From the NCBI GenBank assembly GCA_902595535.1, contig CACJQI010000006.1:16303-80302 (forward strand): DNA of 64,000 bases, given 5' to 3'. Below are positions 29,460 to 39,641 of the stretch, piece by piece. A model generated the notes under the pieces. That model had not been told where the DNA came from and made no database searches. It saw nothing but the letters and a program-made list of their open reading frames with translations. Numbering within the stretch: position 1 is the first letter of the stretch; every line of letters starts with the position of its first letter. Made by a program: the position numbers and the translations under genes. This stretch comes from an uncultured Pelagibacteraceae bacterium. Its GTDB lineage: Bacteria > Pseudomonadota > Alphaproteobacteria > Pelagibacterales > Pelagibacteraceae.

Positions 29460-30650
29460 ATGAATAACTTTAAACTAAATGAATCTGACATCTTATCCAA
29501 CCAAGATTGGACATTCCCAACTAATATCGCATATGGACCTGGTCGGCTAAAAGAAATAGGTACAATTTGTAATAATTTAGATATCAAAAATCCATTAATC
29601 GTTACTGATAAAGGAAGTCCAAAATTACCATTTGTTATAAATTTACAAAGCTATCTAGCTAGCTCAAATGTTAAATCAGATTTATTTTTTGATATATCTC
29701 CTAATCCTAGAGAAGACGAGGTATCAGTAGGTTGTCAAAAATATAAAGATGGAAATCATGACTCAATAATTGCTATCGGTGGTGGAAGTGCCATGGATGG
29801 AGGAAAATTGATATGTCTTACGGCAAATAATGATGTTCCACTGAGAGATTTTGAATTTGAACTAACTCCACCCATAATTAGTAAAGATAATCCATTTCCA
29901 AAAATTATAACTATTCCTACAACAGCAGGCACTGGAGCTGAAACAGAAATTACTGCTATGGTTACATACTTGAAAGAAGGTATGAAATTTTGCATGTGGC
30001 ACCCAGATGTCAGACCTTCAATGGCATTAATTGATCCTGAATTAACAATTGGACTTCCATCAAATCTAACAGCTTGGACAGGAGCAGATGCTTTAATACA
30101 TGGTATAGAGGGATATTGTGTTCCAGGTTTTAATCCAATGTGTGATGGGGCAGCTTTAGAAGGATTATCTTTAATATCAAAGTCATTAATCACAGCAGTA
30201 GAGGAACCAAGCAACTTAGTTGCAAGAGGTGGTATGCATGTTGGATCTTGTCTAGCTGGAATTTCTTTTTTAAAAGGCTTAGGTTTAGTTCATGCAATCG
30301 CTCATATGATCGGAGCTGAATACAATACACATCATGGTTTAACAAATGCGATAATACTTCCAGTTGTCTTAAGATATAATTTACCAGGTATGGAAGAAAA
30401 AGTTATGAGAATGTCACAAGCGATGCAGTTTAAAGATCATTCTGTTGATGCTTTCATTTCAAATATTGAAAATATTTTAGATAGAATAAAAATTCCTAAA
30501 AGTTTGAGTGAAATAGGAGTACCAGAAGATTGTGTAGACAGAATTGCAGAAAAAGCTATGAAAGATCAAGCATTTGCAACTAATCCAAAAATAGCGACTT
30601 TAGAAGAAGTTAAAGAAATGACACTGGCATCGATTAAAAAAGGTCGATAA
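29460..30650 (+). CDS. Iron-containing alcohol dehydrogenase
   Basis: SIIAIGGGSAMDGGKLI, IPTTAGTGAETEITAMVTY, GLVHAIAHMIGAEYNTHHGLTNAIILP. Confidence 0.92.
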   Translation: MNNFKLNESDILSNQDWTFPTNIAYGPGRLKEIGTICNNLDIKNPLIVTDKGSPKLPFVINLQSYLASSNVKSDLFFDISPNPREDEVSVGCQKYKDGNHDSIIAIGGGSAMDGGKLICLTANNDVPLRDFEFELTPPIISKDNPFPKIITIPTTAGTGAETEITAMVTYLKEGMKFCMWHPDVRPSMALIDPELTIGLPSNLTAWTGADALIHGIEGYCVPGFNPMCDGAALEGLSLISKSLITAVEEPSNLVARGGMHVGSCLAGISFLKGLGLVHAIAHMIGAEYNTHHGLTNAIILPVVLRYNLPGMEEKVMRMSQAMQFKDHSVDAFISNIENILDRIKIPKSLSEIGVPEDCVDRIAEKAMKDQAFATNPKIATLEEVKEMTLASIKKGR

Positions 30651-30662
30651 AAGTTTCATTGA

Positions 30663-32087
30663 ATGTTTGAAAATAAATCTATTTCAGAAATAATTTCATT
30701 AATACAATCTAAAGAAGTTTTAGCTAAAGAAGTAGTCGAGTTTTATCTTCAAAGAATTAAAAAATATAATCCCACATTAAACGCAATTGTTTTACTAAAA
30801 GAGGAAGAAAAAATATTAATTGAGGCAAATTTAAAAGATAAAGAGAATAATAAATCTAAATCTTTATTTGGTTTACCACTTGCTTGCAAAGATCTTTTTG
30901 ATATTGAGGGAATGCCATCGACATATGGTTTTCCAAATTTTAAAAATAACATAGCAAAAAAAAATTCATTAATTGTTGATCGTTTAAAAAATAATGGTGC
31001 AATTATAATTGGCAAAACAAATACCGCAGAATTAGGAGTGGGGGGACAAACTACTAATAGACTTTTTGGAGCAACATCAAATCCTTATGATGTTAGTAAA
31101 TCAGCAGCAGGATCAAGCGGTGGTGCTGGTTCAGCTGTTGCTGCAGATCTTTTACCTTTTGCTGATGGCACTGATATGATGGGATCATGTAGAGCGCCTG
31201 CGGCTTATGCAAATATATATGGATATAGACCTACGACAGGATTAATTCCAACTGATAGATCTAATGAGAAAAATATTAATAATTTTCCAATTTTGACTTC
31301 ACCTGGATGTTTTGCAAAAAATCCAAATGAAATGGCTATATTATTAGACTGTATAGTAGGAAGCGATCCTCTAGATCCATTATCTATTGATGTTAATGGT
31401 TCATTCAAAGAGAGTGAAATAACAGACAAACAATTTTCAAATATTAAAATTGGTTGGTTAAAAGATATGAATAATAATTATATGTTTGAAAATGGAATAA
31501 TTGGTATGTGTGAAAAAAGGCTAAAAGAATTGGAAAATCAAAATATTTTTATTGAAACTATACAACCAAAAATTAACTCCTCAGAAATGTGGGATAGCTG
31601 GACTACACTCAGAGCCAAAAGTATTTTTGATGATACCGAAAGCATGCAAATAAGAAATATAGAGGAGATGACTTTTCAAGCTATTTGGGAATATAAAAAA
31701 GGTGAAAATATTAAAAATAATGAAATTGAGAAAGCACTGAAGCAAAAAAATAATTGCTCAAAAGAAGTGGATGATATTTTCAAAGAGTATGATTTTTTAG
31801 TTTTACCTTCTGCTCAAGTTTTTCCATTTGATAAAAATTTACAATTTCCTAAAAAGATAAATAATTATGAGTTAGATACGTATCATAGATGGATAGAAGT
31901 TTTTATAATGTCTAGTTTATTAGACTTACCAACTATAACAGTACCAGTTGGTTTTAATAAAAATGGAATGCCAATGGGTATGCAAATTATAGCTAAAAAA
32001 TACGATGATTTAAGGTTATTTGCATTTACAAAAAAATACGAGGATATATTTAATTGTAGTAAAATTAAACCAAAATTCATTAATTAA
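30663..32087 (+). CDS. Amidase family protein
   Basis: LPLACKDLFDIEGMPSTYG and SKSAAGSSGGAGSAVAADLLPFADGTDMMGSCRAPAAY. Confidence 0.9.
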   Translation: MFENKSISEIISLIQSKEVLAKEVVEFYLQRIKKYNPTLNAIVLLKEEEKILIEANLKDKENNKSKSLFGLPLACKDLFDIEGMPSTYGFPNFKNNIAKKNSLIVDRLKNNGAIIIGKTNTAELGVGGQTTNRLFGATSNPYDVSKSAAGSSGGAGSAVAADLLPFADGTDMMGSCRAPAAYANIYGYRPTTGLIPTDRSNEKNINNFPILTSPGCFAKNPNEMAILLDCIVGSDPLDPLSIDVNGSFKESEITDKQFSNIKIGWLKDMNNNYMFENGIIGMCEKRLKELENQNIFIETIQPKINSSEMWDSWTTLRAKSIFDDTESMQIRNIEEMTFQAIWEYKKGENIKNNEIEKALKQKNNCSKEVDDIFKEYDFLVLPSAQVFPFDKNLQFPKKINNYELDTYHRWIEVFIMSSLLDLPTITVPVGFNKNGMPMGMQIIAKKYDDLRLFAFTKKYEDIFNCSKIKPKFIN

Positions 32088-32089
32088 TT

Positions 32090-32977
32090 ATGAGACACCC
32101 ACATCATTTCAAAATAGCATTTGCATTAGCTGTTTCAGCAGGTGCTTGGGGAATTTATTGGTTGCCTCAAAGAATTTTAGAAGAGGGCGGTCTTACAGGA
32201 GGTTGGGGCACAATTGCTCAAATGATAATTGGTGTATTAATTTTATCACCCATTTCAATTTGGAGAAAATTTAAAGGAAGATCATCAGGTCTTGAATTGC
32301 CATTAACAGGACTTTTAATTGGGGGTGGATTTATATGTTATGCATTAAGTTTTCTTTTAACTGATGTTGTACGAGCATTAATACTTTTTTATATGACGCC
32401 AATTTGGACTACAATTTTTGAAATTTTATTTTTGAAAAAAAGACCTGGCATTGAAAGAGTAATAACTTTACTTTTAGCCTTAGGAGGTTTGTGGATAGTT
32501 TTTAGCAAACAAACAGTTTTTCCGTTACCAGAAAACTCTGGAGATTGGCTGGCATTAGCTGGAGGGGCTATATTTGCTGGTGGATTGATAAGACTTGAAC
32601 TAATTAAAACTGATGGTGTTTTTCCTTTAATTTTTTCATTCTTTTTTTATGGAGCTATATTTAATATTTTTGCAGGTTTTGCTTTAACTGAATACCTTGG
32701 TCCAATGCCATCAATACAATCATTTATTTCAATGGCATATTTTTTATTAATTATTTCTATTTTTTATTTTATTCCAACAGGAATAGTTATTCTATGGTCA
32801 CCAAGCCAACTTGGAGCTGGTTTATGTTCTATACTTTTTCTATCTGAGATAATTGTAGGTGTTATAAGTTCAAGTATTCTTACAAATGAACCTTTTGGTT
32901 GGAGAGAAATAGTTGGTAGCTCCATGATAGTTGTTGGAGGAATTTTAGCTGTTGTGTTAGCTCCAAAAAAAAATTGA
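32090..32977 (+). CDS. EamA/DMT-family transporter
   Basis: Ten-TM EamA-like hydrophobic protein. Confidence 0.8.
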   Translation: MRHPHHFKIAFALAVSAGAWGIYWLPQRILEEGGLTGGWGTIAQMIIGVLILSPISIWRKFKGRSSGLELPLTGLLIGGGFICYALSFLLTDVVRALILFYMTPIWTTIFEILFLKKRPGIERVITLLLALGGLWIVFSKQTVFPLPENSGDWLALAGGAIFAGGLIRLELIKTDGVFPLIFSFFFYGAIFNIFAGFALTEYLGPMPSIQSFISMAYFLLIISIFYFIPTGIVILWSPSQLGAGLCSILFLSEIIVGVISSSILTNEPFGWREIVGSSMIVVGGILAVVLAPKKN

Positions 32978-33009
32978 TTACTTAGAATAATTTAGGATAT
33001 AACAATAAA

Positions 33010-33870
33010 ATGAATGCAGATAAAATAAGTGTTAGACGTAGTTTTATTTTCACACCAGGACTTAATCCAGATATGTTTCCAAAAGCAATTGCTTCAGGTG
33101 CAGATATGGTTTGCATTGAATTAGAGGACGGAATAGCAATTAAAGATAAAGATGAAGCTCGAAAAAATACAATTGAAGCTCTTAAAAGTCTTGAAGTGAA
33201 AAGTGGTGTGGAGTTAGTTGTTAGAGTTAATTGTCAACGAACTAAGTTTGGTTTATTAGATTTAGAAGCTTTCATCTCAAGTAAATTAAAAGTTAAGGCG
33301 ATAATGCTTCCTAAAGTTAAAACTCCAGATGAGATAAAATTTATAGACGATATTCTTACTGACTGTAATTTAGATACTGATCTTCATGTTATAATGGAAA
33401 CAAATGAAGCGCTTCAAAATATATATGAAATTGCTCATTCTAGTAAAAGAATAGTTGCTCTTTATTTTGGTGGAGTTGATATGGCTGCAGAACTAAGGGT
33501 TCCAAATAGCTATGAGAATTTGCTATATGCAAGATCTAAATTAGTTCATGCAGGAGCTAGTGTTGGAATTGATGTTATAGATGTACCTTATTTAGATTTA
33601 GAAGATATGGATGGAATGAAAAAAGAAGCTGAACTTGTTAGAGATTTAGGATTTACTGGAAAAGGATCTATACACCCTAAACAAATAGATGTTTTAAATG
33701 AAATTTTTACTCCTTCTAAAGAAGAAATTAGTAAGGCTAAAAAAATTGTAGATCAATTTAATGAGTCTGACACAGGTTTGGTTGTTATAGATGGTAAACT
33801 TATTGAAAAACCAGTGCTACGTGAGATGCAAAGAAAAATATTAATAGCTGATAAAATTAATCAAAGTTAA
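33010..33870 (+). CDS. HpcH/HpaI aldolase / citrate lyase beta-like (CitE) protein
   Basis: RRSFIFTPGLNPDMFPKAIASGADMVCIELEDGIA; GFTGKGSIHPKQI. Confidence 0.92.
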   Translation: MNADKISVRRSFIFTPGLNPDMFPKAIASGADMVCIELEDGIAIKDKDEARKNTIEALKSLEVKSGVELVVRVNCQRTKFGLLDLEAFISSKLKVKAIMLPKVKTPDEIKFIDDILTDCNLDTDLHVIMETNEALQNIYEIAHSSKRIVALYFGGVDMAAELRVPNSYENLLYARSKLVHAGASVGIDVIDVPYLDLEDMDGMKKEAELVRDLGFTGKGSIHPKQIDVLNEIFTPSKEEISKAKKIVDQFNESDTGLVVIDGKLIEKPVLREMQRKILIADKINQS

Positions 33871-33873
33871 TTT

Positions 33874-35037
33874 TTAAATATTACTATTAACTATTTCATC
33901 CAACATATTAATCATATCTCTTTTATAATTTTCATCTGTTCCGGAGTCTGTTTCAATTACAGAAAAGTATGAGGCTACAACTCCATTTTTTAGATTAATT
34001 GCTAAAAATTGACCTCCAAGTCCAGAATGTCCAATCCAATCTCCACATTTCATTGTAGAGTTGGAATAGTATAAAAATTTATTTGGAGATAGCTCCATAT
34101 ATTTAGTTCCTTTATTTTTTAGTGTTTTATTAAAAAAATCTTCCGATCCAACTTTTCTTTTTCCAACACCATAACCTTTTCTTGAAAATAAAAGTCCATA
34201 TCTTAAAAAGTCTCTAGAAATTAAACATCCACCACCAGAAATCCATGGCATACTAAATCTATCAGTACCTATATAAAGAGCATCTTCCAATCCAGCTGCT
34301 TCAACTGCCTCTAAAACCCACTGACTTAATTTTTTTCCACTTACTTTTTCTATTAAAACACCAATTACATCCGTATTAGCAGATTTATAATGAGATAGAT
34401 CTGAAGTGTTTTTTAAATCTTTATCTTCATTAGACTCAATTGTATTTAAAAATTCCTCTTGCCCCATTTTTTCTTCTAAATTAGAAGGTAATCTCCATCC
34501 ACAAACCGGTTCATGTAAAAATGATGAAGTGTATGGGTCGGTATAATCCTCACTATATGAGTTTTCTAAATTCATATCTAACACCTCTTGAATTGTAGCT
34601 GAAGCATAACCAGTTCCGATATCTGGAAGGTAATCAGAGATTTTTTTATCTAATTGTATTAACTTTTTTTCAACAAGTTCACCAACAAATAAATTAACAA
34701 ACATTTTAGTAATAGACATTATCGTTTGAGGAGTTTTTTCAGTAAAATCATCTGCATATTTTTCAAGAAGTATATCCTGGTCTTTTCCTACCAATAATGA
34801 ACAAAAATATTTATGATTAAGCATTTTTTGCACTGATGGAATTTTTTCAATTTTATTATTGTAATTATTTTTTAATGTTAAGACCAAGTCTGATCTATAT
34901 AATAAACCGTACCTGTTTATTTTATGTAAATTTCTATAACCATCTCTTCGTGTTTCTGGTAAATACCATTTTGGTTTGTTATCTCTAATGATTGTAAGAG
35001 TTGGATTAAGTTCTTCTTTTAAATCTTTATAAGACAT
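33874..35037 (-). CDS. Serine hydrolase, class C beta-lactamase-like
   Basis: SITKMF (SxxK) and following penicillin-binding-fold sequence. Confidence 0.85.
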   Translation of the reverse strand: MSYKDLKEELNPTLTIIRDNKPKWYLPETRRDGYRNLHKINRYGLLYRSDLVLTLKNNYNNKIEKIPSVQKMLNHKYFCSLLVGKDQDILLEKYADDFTEKTPQTIMSITKMFVNLFVGELVEKKLIQLDKKISDYLPDIGTGYASATIQEVLDMNLENSYSEDYTDPYTSSFLHEPVCGWRLPSNLEEKMGQEEFLNTIESNEDKDLKNTSDLSHYKSANTDVIGVLIEKVSGKKLSQWVLEAVEAAGLEDALYIGTDRFSMPWISGGGCLISRDFLRYGLLFSRKGYGVGKRKVGSEDFFNKTLKNKGTKYMELSPNKFLYYSNSTMKCGDWIGHSGLGGQFLAINLKNGVVASYFSVIETDSGTDENYKRDMINMLDEIVNSNI

Positions 35038-35038
35038 T

Positions 35039-35641
35039 TTACAGTTCTTTAGGATCTACTATTTTTGATACATTTTCAAATTTATTTTTCCAAATTACAA
35101 AAGACAAAATTTTTTTATCATTGGTGGTAATTCTATGTGGTTGGTTACTTTTATGAAAACAAGTATCTTCAGGCTTTAAAATTACAGGAGCCTCATTTTT
35201 CTTTTCAAATTTTGCTTCACCTGAAACTATAAAATAAAGTTCCTCAGCCTCATGATTGTGCCAAGGATAATGAGAATTTATATCTAAAAAATTTACATAT
35301 AAGGCCATATTGGTTGTTTCAAAATGACCTGTGGGTCCAATGAGTTCAAAAAAACCATATCTATTTAAAAATTCTTTACCTACTTCATTTTCATTATATC
35401 CGTTATCCCAACTTACAAATGGTGATAAATTTGAAATTAAATTATGTATTTTTTCAAATTTGTGGTCACTTTCTGATTTCCAATCTAAGAGCTTATTTGT
35501 AACATTTATCTTATTAATATTCTTTTCCTTTAAAACTAAATCTTGTGGAAAACTTACAAATTCAGTTAATTTTTTATTAGTAGACCAAATCTTTTCAATT
35601 TCATTTTTAGTCTGATTGAATAAATCTATTTTATTATGCAT
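35039..35641 (-). CDS. Cupin, DMSP-lyase-family-like (DddQ-like)
   Basis: HYPWHNHEAEELYFIVSGEAKF...DTCFHKSNQPHRI: metal-binding HxHxxxE(x)Y and distal PH, resembling the DMSP lyase cupin signature. Confidence 0.6.
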   Translation of the reverse strand: MHNKIDLFNQTKNEIEKIWSTNKKLTEFVSFPQDLVLKEKNINKINVTNKLLDWKSESDHKFEKIHNLISNLSPFVSWDNGYNENEVGKEFLNRYGFFELIGPTGHFETTNMALYVNFLDINSHYPWHNHEAEELYFIVSGEAKFEKKNEAPVILKPEDTCFHKSNQPHRITTNDKKILSFVIWKNKFENVSKIVDPKEL

Positions 35642-36563
35642 TTTGATTTTTTTTCAAAACAGAAATTGCTTTAATTTCTTCTACCCCAACACCACAACAA
35701 CCACCAATAATATTTACACCATCATTGACCCATGATCTTGCATTTTCTAAATATTCACCTGGAGTAATATTGTCGACAAATTTCCAATTAGGTTTTTCAT
35801 AGTGGCCTCTATTAGGATAAGCGCCTAATACACCATTAAAATTTTTTCTAGCTACTTTTATTGCTTCGCCTGTTACTTTAATATCAGAATGAGCTATTAA
35901 AATAGGCCCATTATGCATTTGACTGAAATTATTTATAGATGTTTTAAAATTTTCATAAATATTTGTATCAGTATCTAATGTATCACTATATCCAAGCATC
36001 ACCTCATTTGTTTTATCATCAATCACACAAGATATAGATAGCCATATTGGTAATTTTGTTTCTTTTGTACTTTCGATAATCGTTTCAACTATGTCAGCTT
36101 GAGATGACATAGCTTCCAATATAATTAAATCGACTCCTTCACCAGATAAAATATTTAATTGTTCCTTAAAACCTGGTGTCATTGCTTCAAGTCCATATTT
36201 ATATAAACTTCCAAAAGTTGAAACACTTCCTGCTACTGCAATATTTTTATTTGTGTTTTTGACCGCTTCTTTAGCTAGTTGGACACTTTTTTTATTAAAT
36301 TGAGCTATTTGATCACTAAAACCATAATTTTTCATTGCGATAGGAGTAGTAGCGTAAGTATTTGTGGTAACTATATCAGCACCAGCTAGGATATACTCTT
36401 CATGCACGCTTCTAACTAGATCTGGATTTTCTATAGAGCATGTCCCGCACCATAAATCTTTATGCATTTCTGCTCCTTTTTTTTCAAGTTCAGCACCAAT
36501 TGCTCCATCTAAAATTATAGTATCGTTGTTTTCTAATCTCTGTTTAATTAAATTATATGTCAT
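35634..36563 (-). CDS. Homocysteine S-methyltransferase family protein
   Basis: ILDGAIGAELEKKGAEM, GADIVTTNTYATTPIAM, IIGGCCGVGVEEI (GGCC zinc motif); start at 36563 (or 36593). Confidence 0.85.
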   Translation of the reverse strand: MTYNLIKQRLENNDTIILDGAIGAELEKKGAEMHKDLWCGTCSIENPDLVRSVHEEYILAGADIVTTNTYATTPIAMKNYGFSDQIAQFNKKSVQLAKEAVKNTNKNIAVAGSVSTFGSLYKYGLEAMTPGFKEQLNILSGEGVDLIILEAMSSQADIVETIIESTKETKLPIWLSISCVIDDKTNEVMLGYSDTLDTDTNIYENFKTSINNFSQMHNGPILIAHSDIKVTGEAIKVARKNFNGVLGAYPNRGHYEKPNWKFVDNITPGEYLENARSWVNDGVNIIGGCCGVGVEEIKAISVLKKNQNA

Positions 36564-36571
36564 TATTTTGA

Positions 36572-36952
36572 TTAAATATTTGCAAAAACACAAATTTTAT
36601 TTCCATCTAAATCCCTAACATAAGAATAATAAACTTTAGAACCCTCAGGTCTTTCACCTGGTGCTCCTTCACTTTTGCCACCTAATTCAATTCCTAACTT
36701 ATGAAATTTTTCAACCACATCTTTATGTTCTGTAATAAAAGATATTTGTGTACCATTTCCAAAATTTGCTTTTTCTCCATTAACTGGCTTTGTAATATAA
36801 AACTCTATATTTTCAGGATTATTCTTAGAGGCATACCCAGCATAATCCTCTGTGGTATCAACTCTTTTTAAACTTAACAAGTCAAGCAAAGCGTCATAGA
36901 AAGTAATTGATTTAGAAAGGTTGTTTGTTCCAACCATTACATAACCAATCAT
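36572..36952 (-). CDS. VOC/glyoxalase-family protein
   Basis: GYVMVGTNNLSKSITFYDALLDLL...YYSYVRDLDGNKICVF. Confidence 0.85.
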   Translation of the reverse strand: MIGYVMVGTNNLSKSITFYDALLDLLSLKRVDTTEDYAGYASKNNPENIEFYITKPVNGEKANFGNGTQISFITEHKDVVEKFHKLGIELGGKSEGAPGERPEGSKVYYSYVRDLDGNKICVFANI

Positions 36953-36953
36953 T

Positions 36954-38387
36954 TTATTCTTTCCAATCAGTTACCGTTTTAACTTCTAAATATTCTTCTA
37001 AACCCCAAACACCACCCTCACGACCATTTCCAGATTGTTTAAATCCTCCAAAAGGTGTACCTGCATCAGGCCCAATTCCATTGACATAAATAATTCCCGC
37101 ATTTAATTTTCTTGATACTCTTTTTGCTTTTTCTTTATCTTCTGTTTGAAGATAATTTCCAAGACCATACTCTGTATCATTAACAATTTTTATAGCTTCA
37201 TCCTCAGTTTCAAATGGAATAATTGATAAGACAGGTCCAAATATTTCCTCTTTAGCAATTCTCATATCATTAGTTACATTTGTAAAAATAGTTGGCTTAA
37301 TGAAATACCCCTTATTCATTCCATTTGGCAATTCTGGGCCTCCAGCAGCTAAAGTAGCACCTTCATCAATTCCACTTTGAATTAAATTTACAATTTTATC
37401 ATATTGTGTTTTTGAAATTACCGGACCAATATGATCTCCTTTTTTAGATGCATGATCTACTTTAATTAAATTTGCTTCATCTGCTGCCTCTTTAATAGCA
37501 CGTTCATAAATTGATTTTTCAACTAACATTCTTGTTGGAGCGTCACAAGATTGTCCTGAGTTACTCATCACATTTCTTATGCCATCTCTAACCGCATTAG
37601 GGTAAGAATCTGCAAATACAATATTTCCACCTTTGCCACCTAGCTCTAAACAAACTCTTTTAATAGTCTCTGCTGCATTCTTTGAGATTAGTCTACCAGC
37701 ACGTGTTGAACCAGTGAAAGAAACTAAATTAATATCTGGGTGACCAGAAATATCTGTTCCAACACCAGCTCCATCACCATTTACTAAATTAAACACTCCT
37801 GGAGGAAATCCTGCTTCATCGATCATTTCAGCAAATAACATTGCTGACAAAGGTGCTAATTCAGATGGCTTGAGTATCATTGTGCAACCAGTTGCAAATG
37901 CAGGCACAACTTTCAAAGCTATTTGATTTATTGGCCAATTCCATGGAGTAATTAAACCACAAACACCTATTGGCTCATAACAAATACGATTATTAGATTC
38001 TGAGCTAAATTTTTTATCGAATTTAAATTCTTTTAATCTTAAAATAAAATCTTCTAAATGAGATTGACCACTTGCAGTTTGAACATCATTTGACCAATCA
38101 GTTGGTGCTCCCATTTCAAGTGAAATTGCATCAACCATTTCATTATATCTTTTTTTATAAATAGTTAATAATTTTTCTAATAAAGCAACCCTTTCTTCTT
38201 TTGAGCTTTCTTTCCAACTTTCAAAAGCTGTTTTTGCTGCACTAACAGCTGCATTAGTGTCTTCTTTTGAACCTAAAGAAATTGTTGCTACTGGCTCTTC
38301 CGTACAAGGATCAATTACATCTAAATCATTGGCTTTGCTTGGTGCAACCCACTTTCCATTAATATAAAATTTTTTTTTATCTAACAT
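36954..38387 (-). CDS. Aldehyde dehydrogenase family protein
   Basis: LITPWNWPINQIALKVVPAFATGCTMILKPSE, ELGGKGGNIVFAD, NSGQSCDAPTRM catalytic Cys. Confidence 0.92.
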   Translation of the reverse strand: MLDKKKFYINGKWVAPSKANDLDVIDPCTEEPVATISLGSKEDTNAAVSAAKTAFESWKESSKEERVALLEKLLTIYKKRYNEMVDAISLEMGAPTDWSNDVQTASGQSHLEDFILRLKEFKFDKKFSSESNNRICYEPIGVCGLITPWNWPINQIALKVVPAFATGCTMILKPSELAPLSAMLFAEMIDEAGFPPGVFNLVNGDGAGVGTDISGHPDINLVSFTGSTRAGRLISKNAAETIKRVCLELGGKGGNIVFADSYPNAVRDGIRNVMSNSGQSCDAPTRMLVEKSIYERAIKEAADEANLIKVDHASKKGDHIGPVISKTQYDKIVNLIQSGIDEGATLAAGGPELPNGMNKGYFIKPTIFTNVTNDMRIAKEEIFGPVLSIIPFETEDEAIKIVNDTEYGLGNYLQTEDKEKAKRVSRKLNAGIIYVNGIGPDAGTPFGGFKQSGNGREGGVWGLEEYLEVKTVTDWKE

Positions 38388-38411
38388 ATTTAACTCCTAA
38401 CATTTTTTAAT

Positions 38412-39554
38412 TTAACAAAATTCCTTAATAATTTTTTCTCTGTGTTCATCAAGATCTGGAATATCTCCTCTAGTTTTTTCATCTTTATATGTAGACAATT
38501 TTATTGGATTTCCAGCTGATTTGAATTCACCAATTTTTTTATGAAATGAGCTTATAATCATATTTCTCTCTTGAACCTGAGGATTTTCAACAGCTTGTTT
38601 TATATTGAAAATTGGCCCACAAGGAATTTTTAATTCTTCCATTTCTTTAATCCATTCGTCAGTTTTTTTTAATGATAATTTTTCTTCTATTATCTTTTTA
38701 AGTTGATCAACATTTTCACTTCTCAATGAATTAGTTGAAAATCTTTCATCAGTTGAAATTTCTTGAATTTGCAAAACATTACATAAATTTTTAAATAATT
38801 TATCATTGCCTGCTGCTATAATTATATAATTGTCTTTTGTTTTAAATGCCTCAAACGGAGTAATGGAGGGATGTCTTGATCCCATTGGCTCTGGTATTTC
38901 GTTTTTTGCCAAGTATCTAGCTATTGCATTTTCTAATATAGCAATTTGACAATCAAGCATTGAAACATCAATGAACGTTCCTTTGCCTGTTTTTTGTCTA
39001 TCATATAATGCTGCGTTAATACCAATCGCTGTAAATAATCCTGCAGTTATATCTCCTATTGATGTACCAACTCTCGTTGGCTCAGTATTAGGGTGCCCAG
39101 TAACACTCATCAATCCTCCCATGCCTTGTACAACCATATCATATGCTGGTAATCCTTTAAGTGGTCCAGTTTGACCAAAACCTGATGCCGATGCATAAAT
39201 TAATTTTGGATATTTTTTACTAACCTCATTCCAGCTGTATCCCCATTTTTCTAATGTGCCAGGTTTAAAATTTTCAACTAAAATATCTGCTTTTGATAAA
39301 ATCTTTTCAAATATTTTCTTATCATCATTATTTTTTAAATTTAGAGCTATACTTTCTTTGCCTCTGTTTAATGACATAAAGTAAGCAGAATAATTTTCTA
39401 TAAATGGTCCAAACTTTCTTGAGTCATCACCAATTTCAGGTGCCTCAACTTTAATTACTCTTGCACCAAGATCAGATAGTATCATTGTACAGTAGGGACC
39501 AACTAATACTCTTGTTAAATCAACTACTAGTAGGTTTTTTAAAGGACCGTCCAT
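38412..39554 (-). CDS. CaiB/BaiF class III CoA-transferase
   Basis: LLVVDLTRVLVGPYCTMILSDLGARVIKVEAPEIGDDSRKFGP; ADILVENFKPGTLEKWG. Confidence 0.92.
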   Translation of the reverse strand: MDGPLKNLLVVDLTRVLVGPYCTMILSDLGARVIKVEAPEIGDDSRKFGPFIENYSAYFMSLNRGKESIALNLKNNDDKKIFEKILSKADILVENFKPGTLEKWGYSWNEVSKKYPKLIYASASGFGQTGPLKGLPAYDMVVQGMGGLMSVTGHPNTEPTRVGTSIGDITAGLFTAIGINAALYDRQKTGKGTFIDVSMLDCQIAILENAIARYLAKNEIPEPMGSRHPSITPFEAFKTKDNYIIIAAGNDKLFKNLCNVLQIQEISTDERFSTNSLRSENVDQLKKIIEEKLSLKKTDEWIKEMEELKIPCGPIFNIKQAVENPQVQERNMIISSFHKKIGEFKSAGNPIKLSTYKDEKTRGDIPDLDEHREKIIKEFC

Positions 39555-39641
39555 AAAATTTAATGTTATTATGCAGGCTTGACTCTTATCAACATCTTCA
39601 TTTTAATGCACCAATTAAATAACAATTGAGAGGAAAAAATA

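Noticed and set aside
35634-36593. SAM riboswitch upstream of the homocysteine methyltransferase gene
   Set aside because: The gene overlaps or abuts the preceding VOC gene in the operon, leaving no leader for a riboswitch.
38412-39554. DddD-type DMSP CoA-transferase/lyase
   Set aside because: Only a single CaiB-length domain (380 aa); generic class III CoA-transferase motifs do not support DddD.
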